A program made the position numbers and the translations under genes. A stretch of DNA of 64,000 nucleotides from Lutimaribacter_A marinistellae. GTDB lineage: Bacteria > Pseudomonadota > Alphaproteobacteria > Rhodobacterales > Rhodobacteraceae. The DNA is taken from the NCBI RefSeq assembly GCF_042648365.1, contig NZ_JBHRXI010000006.1, positions 145,768 through 209,767 on the forward strand, given 5' to 3'. Shown piece by piece: positions 1 through 7,947 of the stretch (within the stretch, counting starts at the first letter, position 1; every line of letters begins with the position of its first letter). The notes beneath the pieces are model-generated. The model saw nothing but the letters and a program-made list of their open reading frames with translations, did not search any database and had not been told where the DNA came from.

Positions 1-1
1 G

Positions 2-277
2 GTGAAAGACCGCGATGAACTGCTGGAATTCAAGGACCATCTCGAAGCGAACGGCGTCGACGTTCTTGGCGTAACGGATCATTCGATCTTTCATTCGATC
101 TACTTTTTCGATCCGAACGGGCACCGCGTGGAACTGGCCTGTCCCGATCCCGAAGAAGAGAAAATGCTGTCCCGGTTGAACGAAGTCAAATGGGAGATGC
201 TTGAGGAATGGTCGAAAACCAAGAAGGCCCCCAAGCATGCCGATTGGCTTCATGCCAAGGAATTGAGTAGCGTCTGA
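2..277 (+). CDS. VOC-family (glyoxalase/dioxygenase fold) protein, C-terminal part
   Basis: This is the last 91 residues of a protein whose start lies before the window. The visible part carries a typical VOC C-terminal module: a His in 'DHSIFHSIYFFDPNG' followed by 'HRVELACPDP', where the Glu matches the usual metal-ligand position. A charged helical tail follows. VOC proteins include extradiol dioxygenases, glyoxalases and related metal enzymes; the substrate cannot be read from this fragment. The next gene on the same strand is a zeta-class GST isomerase, so a role in aromatic-acid breakdown is possible but only inferred. Confidence 0.75.
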   Translation: MKDRDELLEFKDHLEANGVDVLGVTDHSIFHSIYFFDPNGHRVELACPDPEEEKMLSRLNEVKWEMLEEWSKTKKAPKHADWLHAKELSSV

Positions 278-395
278 ACGGATCGGCGCTCCGAGCCGAA
301 AGGCTTTGGGTGCGGTGAACCCGGCCAAGGGCCGATATCCCGGTCGGAGCGATGCATCCGTTCCGACCGGGACAACAATTTGAAGGGAAGACGCG

Positions 396-1037
396 ATGAG
401 TGCTGCGACGCTTTACGACTATTGGCGGTCATCGGCCAGCTACCGGCTGAGGATTGCGTTGAACATGGCCGAAATCGGCTATGACCAGATACCCGTAGAC
501 CTGACCAAGGGCGAACATCGCAGCGCCGAGCATCTTGCGCGCAACCCCCAGGGATTGGTGCCGGTGCTCGAGATCGACGGATTGCGCCTCACGCAATCCC
601 TGGCGATCCTCGACTATCTCGATCAGACGCGCGGCCTGAACCTGCTTCCCAAGGATCCCGCAGCACGGGCGCGGGTGCAGGCCCTCGCGCATGTTCTGGC
701 GGTGGACATCCATCCTGTCTGCAACCTCAAAGTCGCGAAGTTCGCAACCGAATTGTCCGGTGGGCGGGATGACATGCCGGGAGCTTGGATGCGCCATTTC
801 ATCCGGCCGGGCCTCGAAGCTTTCGAGACCCTGCTGGAGGGGTTTGACCAAGCGCCGTTTGCAACGGGCGATGCCCCCGGTTTCGCCGATATCTGCCTGA
901 TGCCCCAAATGTACAACGCCCGGCGATGGGAAGTGGACCTTTCGGGATTGGAGAGGACCCTTGCGGTCGAGGCCGCCTGCGCCGATCACCCGGCATTTGC
1001 AGCTGCGCATCCCGACAACCACAAACCCGAGGGGTAG
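396..1037 (+). CDS. maiA: Zeta-class glutathione S-transferase, maleylacetoacetate/maleylpyruvate isomerase-like
   Basis: 213 residues, the normal length for zeta GSTs. The N-terminal thioredoxin-like domain ends with the glutathione-binding 'VPVLEIDG...LTQSLAILDYLD' segment, and an all-helical C-terminal domain follows. The family isomerises maleylacetoacetate (tyrosine/homogentisate route) or maleylpyruvate (gentisate route) using glutathione. The usual active-site motif Ser-Ser-Cys-Ser reads S12-S13-A14-S15, so the conserved Cys is Ala. A ribosome site (GAAGGGAAG) lies about 7 bases before the ATG. The stop is 7 bases before the agmatinase start, so the two are probably co-transcribed. The isomerase call is by family; the exact substrate is not certain. 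Confidence 0.8.
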   Translation: MSAATLYDYWRSSASYRLRIALNMAEIGYDQIPVDLTKGEHRSAEHLARNPQGLVPVLEIDGLRLTQSLAILDYLDQTRGLNLLPKDPAARARVQALAHVLAVDIHPVCNLKVAKFATELSGGRDDMPGAWMRHFIRPGLEAFETLLEGFDQAPFATGDAPGFADICLMPQMYNARRWEVDLSGLERTLAVEAACADHPAFAAAHPDNHKPEG

Positions 1038-1044
1038 ATCGCAT

Positions 1045-2010
1045 ATGGCCGATCACGGGTATCAAACCGGCCGTCTCAACCTGCCTTTCGTGGGCATCTG
1101 CACATTCGGCAAATATCCCTATGTCGAGGATTGGGACCGGATCGAGGCCGATGCAGCGATCCTCGGAGCGCCTTTCGACGCGGGAACGCAATGGCGGTCC
1201 GGGGCGCGGATGGGTCCCCGCGCCGTGCGCGAGGCTTCCACGCTGTTCTCCTTCGGTCACGCCGGGGCCTATGATTTCGAGGACGACATTACCTATCTCG
1301 ATCCGGAACAGGTGCGGATTGTCGATATTGGCGACGCCGATATCATCCATACCGATACGGTTCAAAGCCACGCGAACATCGAGGCCGGCGTGCGCAAGAT
1401 CCTTGCCGCAGGCGCTCTGCCTGTGGTGATCGGCGGCGATCATTCGATCAACATTCCCTGCATCAACGCGTTCGACGACCAACCCCCGGTGCATCTCGTG
1501 CAGATCGACGCGCATCTCGACTTCGTGGACGAGCGTCATGGTGTGCGTCATGGCCACGGCAATCCGATGCGGCGTGCCGCCGAGAAACCCTATGTCAGCG
1601 GTCTGACCCAGATCGGAATCCGCAACGTGTCCTCAACCGCACGCGACGGGTACGAGGATGCACGGCGCATGGGGTCCGACATCTTGTCGGTCCGCCACGT
1701 GCGACAATTGGGCATTGAGAAGTTGTTAGAACGAATTCCGGCAGGTGAGCGTTACTACCTCACCATAGATATCGACGCGTTCGACCCGTCCATTGCGCCC
1801 GGGACCGGGACACCCAGCGATGGGGGTTTTCTCTATTACGAAGTGCTGGAATTCATCGACGGGCTGGCTCAACGCGGAGAGATCGTCGGGATCGACCTTG
1901 TCGAGGTTGCTCCAGATTATGACCCGACCGGGAGCACGTCGATCCTCGCCGCGCAGCTTCTGATGAACGCCTTGGGCCGTGTTCTGCATCACCGCACCAA
2001 AAACGCCTGA
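1045..2010 (+). CDS. speB: Agmatinase/ureohydrolase family protein
   Basis: 321 residues from the ATG at 1045, which lies just after the previous stop. An upstream in-frame ATG at 961 would overlap the GST gene. Ureohydrolase metal-binding motifs are all present: GGDHS (130-134), DAHLDF (155-160) and DIDAFDPS (242-249). These bind the paired Mn2+ ions that activate water to release urea from a guanidino group. Agmatine is the usual substrate, giving putrescine, but guanidinobutyrase and related activities share these motifs and cannot be excluded. Likely cytoplasmic. Confidence 0.85.
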   Translation: MADHGYQTGRLNLPFVGICTFGKYPYVEDWDRIEADAAILGAPFDAGTQWRSGARMGPRAVREASTLFSFGHAGAYDFEDDITYLDPEQVRIVDIGDADIIHTDTVQSHANIEAGVRKILAAGALPVVIGGDHSINIPCINAFDDQPPVHLVQIDAHLDFVDERHGVRHGHGNPMRRAAEKPYVSGLTQIGIRNVSSTARDGYEDARRMGSDILSVRHVRQLGIEKLLERIPAGERYYLTIDIDAFDPSIAPGTGTPSDGGFLYYEVLEFIDGLAQRGEIVGIDLVEVAPDYDPTGSTSILAAQLLMNALGRVLHHRTKNA

Positions 2011-2058
2011 CCCCGGTCGGATGAGGCAGGCCCGGACCTTGCCGCGCCTGCCGGTTCA

Positions 2059-2433
2059 TTATCCTACGACGTTATATCCACGCCCGCGCATGCAATTGCG
2101 CACGATGACCTCTTGGTTCTGGGTCTGCTGGATCGCGCTGGCCGTGGCGCCGACAAGGGCACCGGCCGCGGCCGAGCGTCCCAGATCGTCGCTGCTGTCA
2201 TTGATGATCGCCGAGGCAGCGGCCCCTGTCGCAGCACCCGTCAGGGCCGAGGCCGCCGTGCGCTCGTTGATTGTGGGTTGCGAACGGGCGAGCGCCTGAC
2301 ATTGCGCGAGATCGGCGTTATAGTTGGGCCCGACCGGACCATCGACCACAGGCTGGTAATTTGCCCCGACATTGGAACAAGCCGCCAGAGAAATCAGAGC
2401 AGGAGCGGAAAGGGCGAAAACAATATGACGCAT
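2059..2433 (-). CDS. Small glycine-zipper lipoprotein
   Basis: 124 residues. A signal peptide ends in a lipobox (ALISLAAC, Cys at about 19), so the mature protein is probably lipid-anchored. Ala/Gly-rich segments at about 60-80 and 87-105 ('ALTGAATGAAASAI', 'AAAGALVGATASAI') form a glycine-zipper-like pair that could be membrane-inserted. Two further Cys lie at 'QCQALA' and near the end ('NCMRGRGYNVVG'). Proteins of this type are common and mostly uncharacterised in alphaproteobacteria. Monocistronic, convergent with the agmatinase gene. Confidence 0.75.
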   Translation of the reverse strand: MRHIVFALSAPALISLAACSNVGANYQPVVDGPVGPNYNADLAQCQALARSQPTINERTAASALTGAATGAAASAIINDSSDDLGRSAAAGALVGATASAIQQTQNQEVIVRNCMRGRGYNVVG

Positions 2434-2625
2434 GGGCTTACCTCAACTTGGGAACGTTGCGTTCCGGGGTGAAACTGCCACCGCTTCGGGCCGGTCGGCA
2501 CCGGACGGTTTCCTGCCGAGTATAAAGGCCCACAGGTCCGAGTCGAGGCGACGCCCCGTATGCCACGCCCCTCTCCTGCAAGACGGGCGCATAATGGCGG
2601 CAATCCGCCAATGGCGTCCGAAAGA

Positions 2626-4251
2626 TCACAGATTGCGGGCCTGATCGCGCAGCACGAATTTCTGGATCTTGCCGGTCGAGGTCTTTGGAAGCGCCCCGAA
2701 CACAATAGTCTTGGGGGCCTTGAAATGCGCCATGTTATCGCGACAGAACGAGATCAGTTCGCTTTCGCTGACCTCTTTTCCCGGCTTCAGTTCGACAAAA
2801 GCGCAAGGCGTCTCACCCCATTTCTCGTCTGGACGGGCGACAACCGCGGCCTCCATCACCGCGGGATGCTTGTAAAGGATGTCTTCCACCTCCACCGAAG
2901 AGATATTCTCGCCCCCCGAGATGATGATGTCCTTGGACCGGTCCTTGATCTGCACATAGCCGTCAGGATGCATCACCCCAAGGTCGCCGCTTGCAAACCA
3001 GCCGCCGCGAAACGACTTGGCCGTCGCGTCGGGGTTCTTGAGGTATCCTTTCATGACAATGTTGCCTTGCATGAAAATCTCGCCGATCGTCTCGCCATCC
3101 GACGGAACCGGTTCCAGCGTTTCAGGGTCGGCGACCATGAGCCCTGACAACGCGATGTACTTGACGCCCTGACGCACCTTGAGCGCCGCGCGCTCCTCGA
3201 CGCTACGGGCGTCCCATTCCGATTTCCAGGCGCAGCCGACGGACGGGCCATAGGTCTCGGTCAGACCATAGACATGGGTGACCTCGATGCCCATTTCCTC
3301 CATCCCCGCGATCACCTTTGCCGGTGGCGGTGCACCTGCGGTCATCACCTTGATCTGATGGGTAAAGTCCTTCATCTCGTCCGGTGCATTCGCAAGCATG
3401 TTCAAGACGATCGGCGCACCGCAGAAATGCGTCACCTTCTCTTCGCGAAAGGCGCGATAGATCGGTTCGTCCCTTACCGCGCGCAAGCAGACCGAGGTGC
3501 CCGCATTGGCGGCCATGGTCCAGGGAAAGCACCAGCCATTGCAGTGAAACATCGGCAGGGTCCACAGGTAGACTGAGTGTTGCGGCATGCCCCAGGTCAG
3601 GATGTTCGACATCGCGTTCAGCGCCGCGCCGCGATGGTGATAGACGACCCCCTTGGGGTTGCCCGTGGTGCCGGATGTATAGTTCAGCGCAATGGCGTCC
3701 CATTCATCCGCAGGCAAATCCCAATCCTGCTCGGCGTTCCCTTCGGCCAGCAACTCGTCATAGCTCAGCGCGCCGATCCGGGTTCCCCCGTCGAAACTTT
3801 CATCCACAATGTCGACCACAAGCATGTCGTGACCCACCTCCTCAAGCGCCTCGGCCACGACATCCGAAAACTCCGGATCGACGATCAGCACCTTGGATTC
3901 GGCATGATCGAGGATGAAGGCAATGATGTGTGCATCAAGCCGCGTGTTGATCGTATTCAGGACCGCGCCCGACATAGGCACGCCGAAATGCGCCTCGTAC
4001 ATCTCGGGGATGTTCGCAGCTATGATCGATACGGTGTCGCCTTGGCCAATGCCACGCGCGCGCAGCGCCGAGGCCAGCTTGCGGCAGCGTGCATAGGTTT
4101 CGTCCCAAGTATAGCGCCGCGCGCCGTAGACGACCGAGGGGTAATCCGGATAGACGCGCGCGGTGCGCTCGAGAAAACTCAGCGGTGTCAGAGCGGCGAA
4201 GTTTGCCGCCGTCCTGTCGAGATCACGGTCATAGATGCTGGTCCCTGTCAC
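2626..4251 (-). CDS. Acyl-CoA synthetase (AMP-forming ligase), DmdB/FadD-like
   Basis: 541 residues from a GTG at 4251, chosen because GGGAGGAAA lies at the right distance before it; the in-frame ATG further upstream has no such site. ANL-superfamily motifs are present: the P-loop-like 'YTSGTTGNPKG', 'YGLTETYGP', 'ASGDLGVMHPDGY' with 'KDRSKDIIISGGENISS', and the C-terminal catalytic Lys in 'KTSTGKIQK'. The enzyme adenylates a carboxylic acid and transfers it to CoA. It resembles the medium-chain/3-methylmercaptopropionate ligases (DmdB type) common in roseobacters, but substrate cannot be assigned from sequence and no dmd genes are adjacent. Stands alone between a lipoprotein gene and the taurine transporter. 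Confidence 0.85.
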   Translation of the reverse strand: MTGTSIYDRDLDRTAANFAALTPLSFLERTARVYPDYPSVVYGARRYTWDETYARCRKLASALRARGIGQGDTVSIIAANIPEMYEAHFGVPMSGAVLNTINTRLDAHIIAFILDHAESKVLIVDPEFSDVVAEALEEVGHDMLVVDIVDESFDGGTRIGALSYDELLAEGNAEQDWDLPADEWDAIALNYTSGTTGNPKGVVYHHRGAALNAMSNILTWGMPQHSVYLWTLPMFHCNGWCFPWTMAANAGTSVCLRAVRDEPIYRAFREEKVTHFCGAPIVLNMLANAPDEMKDFTHQIKVMTAGAPPPAKVIAGMEEMGIEVTHVYGLTETYGPSVGCAWKSEWDARSVEERAALKVRQGVKYIALSGLMVADPETLEPVPSDGETIGEIFMQGNIVMKGYLKNPDATAKSFRGGWFASGDLGVMHPDGYVQIKDRSKDIIISGGENISSVEVEDILYKHPAVMEAAVVARPDEKWGETPCAFVELKPGKEVSESELISFCRDNMAHFKAPKTIVFGALPKTSTGKIQKFVLRDQARNL

Positions 4252-4341
4252 CTTGCTTTCCTCCCTTGAGCGGTCTGGCCGGAGATCTGCCACAAGTATC
4301 ACCGGCAAGAAAAGATCGTAAAACTACGCAGGTTCCGCAAC

Positions 4342-4368
4342 AAAAAACCGGGGCCGCCTTGGCCCCGG
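4342..4368 (-). terminator. Rho-independent terminator of the taurine transporter operon
   Basis: Read on the minus strand, an 8-bp GC stem (CCGGGGCC/GGCCCCGG, 5-base loop) is followed directly by a run of six T. It begins 28 bases after the permease stop codon. Confidence 0.85.
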
Positions 4369-4395
4369 TCTGTTTCCTGACAGTTGAACAGGGCG

Positions 4396-5661
4396 TCAGC
4401 CCTTACCCTTCCAAGGAACCAGGACCCTTTCGGCCCAGCGCATCAGTATGTCGATACCGAAACCGATGATGCCGATCAGGATGATACCCATGATCACGAT
4501 GTCCGTATTCTGGAACTTCGACGCGACCATGATCATCATGCCCGCGCCCTTCTCGGCCGCGACAAGTTCGGCCGCAACCACCGTGCCCCAGCAGACACCC
4601 ATCGCAACCCGCGCCCCGGTAAAGATCTCGGGCAAAGAGTTCGGCATGATCACGTGGCGCATGATCTGGGGTTTGCTCGCGCCGAGCGAATAGGCGGCGT
4701 GAACCTTGGAAATTCGGACGCCCGAGACACCCGATCGTGCTGCGATCGCCATGATCCATAGTGCGGCAAGGAACAGCAGGATGATCTTGCCCACTTCGCC
4801 GATGCCGGCCCATATGATGACCAGAGGGATCAGCGCCAGCGGCGGCACGGGGCGCATGAATTCGACGATCGGGTCGAACCAGCCGCGGAACCAGTCGCTC
4901 AGCCCCATGGCATATCCAAGGGGGATGCCGACCAAAGCGCCGAAGAAAAAGCCCACGATGACCCGCATCAGCGAATAGCCCAGATGCTCCCACAGCGTTG
5001 AGCCTCGGAACCCTTCGGACGCGATTTCAAGGAAACGCGCCCAGACAGCCTCGGGCGCGGGGAGCCAGATCGGCTCCATCTGCCATCCCTTCGCCGGTTC
5101 GAAGTTCAGCGTTCCCTTTGGCGACATGCCGACACGGCCAAACTCGGTCTGAACGCTCCCGCCGGGCGCAATGGCTTCGCCGTTTACCGCGACCACGCGG
5201 TGACCCTGGTCACGGCCCTTCTCATCGTTCTGGTCGACGCGGATCAGGCCGGAGCGCCAAGCGCCCACAGTTTCGGCGTCGTTCTTGGCCCAGCCTTCGC
5301 CCGGTTCGACATCGGGCGCATCGACCTCGGTCCCGACTTCGAAGACACGCACCGTAACCGTCGCATCGTCCTGTGTGCCGTCATCGGCCTCGGCCGTGTA
5401 GCTAAAAGTGGCATCGCCGATGAACGGGCCAGGCGCATGCAGGAACCCCGGCACCAGCTTGGAACCGGTGAACGCCCCCCACAGCAGAAATATCGTCAGA
5501 ACCGAAATGACAGACGCCACACGGTTCGGTGTAACCGCGCTTTCGTCACCGAATGTCACTGTCTTGAGCGAGGTGTAATCGGTGACCGTTTTCCGCGCGA
5601 CGAACTTGACGATGAAGAATGACGCGACAAAGATCGCAACATAGATAAGGAAAACGATCAT
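4396..5661 (-). CDS. tauC: Taurine ABC transporter permease with an N-terminal extracytoplasmic insert
   Basis: 421 residues; TauC/SsuC permeases are usually about 260-290. The extra N-terminus has a membrane segment at about 1-20, another at about 48-66, then about 130 mostly polar residues ('TFSYTAEADDG...VAVNGEAIAPGG') that should lie outside the membrane. The ordinary BPD_transp_1 permease core begins near residue 205. Its ATPase-contacting EAA loop is visible ('SLGASKPQIMRHVIMPNSLPEIF'). The start overlaps the stop of the ATPase gene by ATGA, indicating translational coupling. The substrate is inferred from the neighbouring taurine aminotransferase. Confidence 0.88.
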   Translation of the reverse strand: MIVFLIYVAIFVASFFIVKFVARKTVTDYTSLKTVTFGDESAVTPNRVASVISVLTIFLLWGAFTGSKLVPGFLHAPGPFIGDATFSYTAEADDGTQDDATVTVRVFEVGTEVDAPDVEPGEGWAKNDAETVGAWRSGLIRVDQNDEKGRDQGHRVVAVNGEAIAPGGSVQTEFGRVGMSPKGTLNFEPAKGWQMEPIWLPAPEAVWARFLEIASEGFRGSTLWEHLGYSLMRVIVGFFFGALVGIPLGYAMGLSDWFRGWFDPIVEFMRPVPPLALIPLVIIWAGIGEVGKIILLFLAALWIMAIAARSGVSGVRISKVHAAYSLGASKPQIMRHVIMPNSLPEIFTGARVAMGVCWGTVVAAELVAAEKGAGMMIMVASKFQNTDIVIMGIILIGIIGFGIDILMRWAERVLVPWKGKG

Positions 5662-6464
5662 GACGCTTCCTCCGTCCGGCCCATGATCTCTTCTTCCATG
5701 TCCCAGATCATGCCCAGGATTTCTTCGCGGCGTTCGTTGAACTCGGGATGCTTCTTGACCTCGCGCAGGTCCTGGCCGACGCCCAGATCGGCAAAGGGCA
5801 GCCGATATTCACGGTGGATGCGTCCCGGGCGTGGCGCCATGACAAGCAGGCGTTCGCCAAGCAAAAGCGCCTCCTCGACCGAGTGGGTGATCAGGATGAT
5901 CGTCTTGCCGGTCTCTTTCCACAGCTTCAGAACCAGACTCTGCATCTTCTCGCGGGTCAGCGCGTCAAGCGCACCCAGAGGTTCGTCCATCAAGATGACG
6001 TCCGGGTCGTTGGCAAGGCAACGGGCCAGCGCCACACGCTGCTGCATACCGCCCGACAGTTCATAAACAGCCTTTTCCTTGAAATCCCGAAGGCCCACGA
6101 CATCGAGAAGGTGGTCGACATTGCCGCCCCATTCCTTCTCACGCTGTCCAGCCATCCTCGGGCCAAAACTGACGTTCTCGCGCACGCTCATCCACTCGAA
6201 CAGGGCGCCTTGCTGAAACACCATGCCACGTTCGGCATCCGGTCCGGTCACCGTGTGACCGTTCATCACGATCTGTCCCTCGGTGGGCGCCAGAAATCCT
6301 GCCACGATGTTGAGGAGCGTCGTCTTTCCGCAGCCGGATGGCCCCAGCACGCTCATCAATTCGCCTTCCTCAAGAAACAGCGATACATCCTTCAAGGCTT
6401 GAACAGAGGTTCCGTTCGCCAAATCGAAACGCATCGAGATCTTGTCGATCGCCAATCCCGACAT
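5658..6464 (-). CDS. tauB: Taurine ABC transporter ATP-binding protein
   Basis: 268 residues from ATG 6464. Longer readings to 6542 would add a non-homologous leader. Walker A GPSGCGKT (41-48), signature LSGGMQQR (136-143) and Walker B ILMDEP (157-162) are intact, followed by the H-loop 'ILITHSVEEAL'. It is the cytoplasmic motor of the taurine importer. It follows tauA on the same strand after about 100 bases and overlaps tauC by 4 bases. Confidence 0.92.
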   Translation of the reverse strand: MSGLAIDKISMRFDLANGTSVQALKDVSLFLEEGELMSVLGPSGCGKTTLLNIVAGFLAPTEGQIVMNGHTVTGPDAERGMVFQQGALFEWMSVRENVSFGPRMAGQREKEWGGNVDHLLDVVGLRDFKEKAVYELSGGMQQRVALARCLANDPDVILMDEPLGALDALTREKMQSLVLKLWKETGKTIILITHSVEEALLLGERLLVMAPRPGRIHREYRLPFADLGVGQDLREVKKHPEFNERREEILGMIWDMEEEIMGRTEEAS

Positions 6465-6567
6465 CTTTACCTTTCTTGAAAATGAAGCGGGAATGGGTCC
6501 CATCCACAATTGGACGAGCGCCCATTCCCTGGCGGCGGTCAATAACCCGCCGCCGGTTGCCTTGCGC

Positions 6568-7566
6568 TTAGTTGGACACGCCGCCCAGCGGGCCGGTGTT
6601 CACGGCATCGGAATAGCTGTCCAGCGCAGCGTCGATGCTGCCCGCCTCGACGAACACATCCGCTACGCCCTTCATGAATTCCTGAGCGCCACCGCCAAGC
6701 CACTTTTCGTTCATCTGCTCTTCGACCGAGGGGAACACGAAAGTCGAAATCGTGGCCTTCGTGGCCTCTTCATCCATACCCGCGTCCTTGGCGATGATCG
6801 GAAGCATCTTTTCGGCATCGGCGCCGCCTGCATTCCACATGGCGTTGGCATCGGCCGTCACCTTGAGGAAGGACGCCACGAGGTCGGAGTTCTCTGCAAC
6901 CCAGCTGGCCGGACCAGAGGTCACGTCGAAGACCAGGATGCCCAGCTCTTCCTTCTCGGCACCCGTCAGCAGGACGTTGCCGTGCTCTTTCATGCGGCGC
7001 AGCGAACCGCCCCAGCCACAGGCCATGTCAACCGACCCCTGAGCAATCGCGGCGGCACCGTCGGGCGGAGCCATGTCCACGATTTCCATCGACCCGATAT
7101 CGACGCCGAAATGGTTCATCTGCTTGAGGAAGCCGTAATGCGCAGCGGTGCCCAGCGGAACCGCGACCTTCTTGCCAGCCAGTTCGCCCGCACTGTCCTT
7201 GTCAATTTCAAGATCGGAGCGGACGACGCAGTTGTCGTTGTCGGAATAGCTGACCGCCACGTCAAGGATCTGAAGGTCCTGACCCGCGCTGGTCGCGACC
7301 ACGAAGGGGGGTACACCCTGGCTGACGGAAAGCTGAACGTCGCCGCTGGCCATAGCAGCGCTCATCGCGGTTCCGGTGTCGAAGCTGACCCAGTTCACGG
7401 TCACGCCCATTTCCTCGTCGTAGGTCCCGTTGACCTTGGCGTACTGGAACGGCATCGGCCACTCCAGGAAATAGCCGACAGTGATTTCCTCGGCGAGGGA
7501 CTGGCTTGCCCCGGCGATCATCGCCAATGCCGCAGCCGCCCCCATCAGCTTGTGTTTCGAAGTCAT
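6568..7566 (-). CDS. tauA: Taurine ABC transporter substrate-binding protein
   Basis: 332 residues. A Sec signal peptide (residues about 1-25, 'AGASQSLA|EEI') precedes a periplasmic binding protein of the NMT1/TauA-like class. The start of the mature protein, 'ITVGYFLEWPMPFQYAK', is characteristic of taurine-binding proteins in this group. First gene of the minus-strand tauABC operon, divergent from tpa, so capture, import and first catabolic step are encoded together. Confidence 0.9.
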   Translation of the reverse strand: MTSKHKLMGAAAALAMIAGASQSLAEEITVGYFLEWPMPFQYAKVNGTYDEEMGVTVNWVSFDTGTAMSAAMASGDVQLSVSQGVPPFVVATSAGQDLQILDVAVSYSDNDNCVVRSDLEIDKDSAGELAGKKVAVPLGTAAHYGFLKQMNHFGVDIGSMEIVDMAPPDGAAAIAQGSVDMACGWGGSLRRMKEHGNVLLTGAEKEELGILVFDVTSGPASWVAENSDLVASFLKVTADANAMWNAGGADAEKMLPIIAKDAGMDEEATKATISTFVFPSVEEQMNEKWLGGGAQEFMKGVADVFVEAGSIDAALDSYSDAVNTGPLGGVSN

Positions 7567-7947
7567 TCGTCGTCTCCCTGTTCATCCGCCGTATGGGCGG
7601 CCTAAAGTCTTGGCGGTTTTCCGCCTTCCAGTGATCCGGCAGTCGACCCGCGGGCCCACGATCCGTTGCGATCGGCGACCTGTCCTGCCCCCTGATCAAC
7701 GGCCAATCTAGGCAGATTCCGGTGCTACGGAAAGACGAAATTGAAGTGTGCAAGCCCCCTGCGACAAGGAATTCCGCTTGTCTGCCAAAGATTAGTCCGT
7801 GCTTGACCGGCCACTGGACATAGAATTGCGGATGCTCTGGCCCTATCATCACGGACGAGGTTCGGCCCCTCTGGATTTTGATATCCTGTAAGTGCAAGCT
7901 GTGCTCGGACGGGACGGTCCGTTATTTTTTCTAGAAAGGAACATGTC
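7567..7947. promoter_or_regulatory. Divergent tauA/tpa control region with TauR-like direct repeat
   Basis: 381 bases without a gene between the divergent tauA and tpa starts. Two similar decamers in the same orientation lie at 7814-7823 (CTGGACATAG) and 7837-7846 (CTGGCCCTAT), 23 bases apart, about two helical turns. This resembles the direct-repeat site (CTGGACYTAA type, from memory) reported for TauR, the MocR-type activator of taurine genes in Rhodobacter. They sit about 100 bases before the tpa ATG. No tauR gene is next to the cluster; it may be elsewhere. An AGAAAGGA ribosome site precedes tpa. No clear sigma-70 boxes were identified. Confidence 0.6.
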
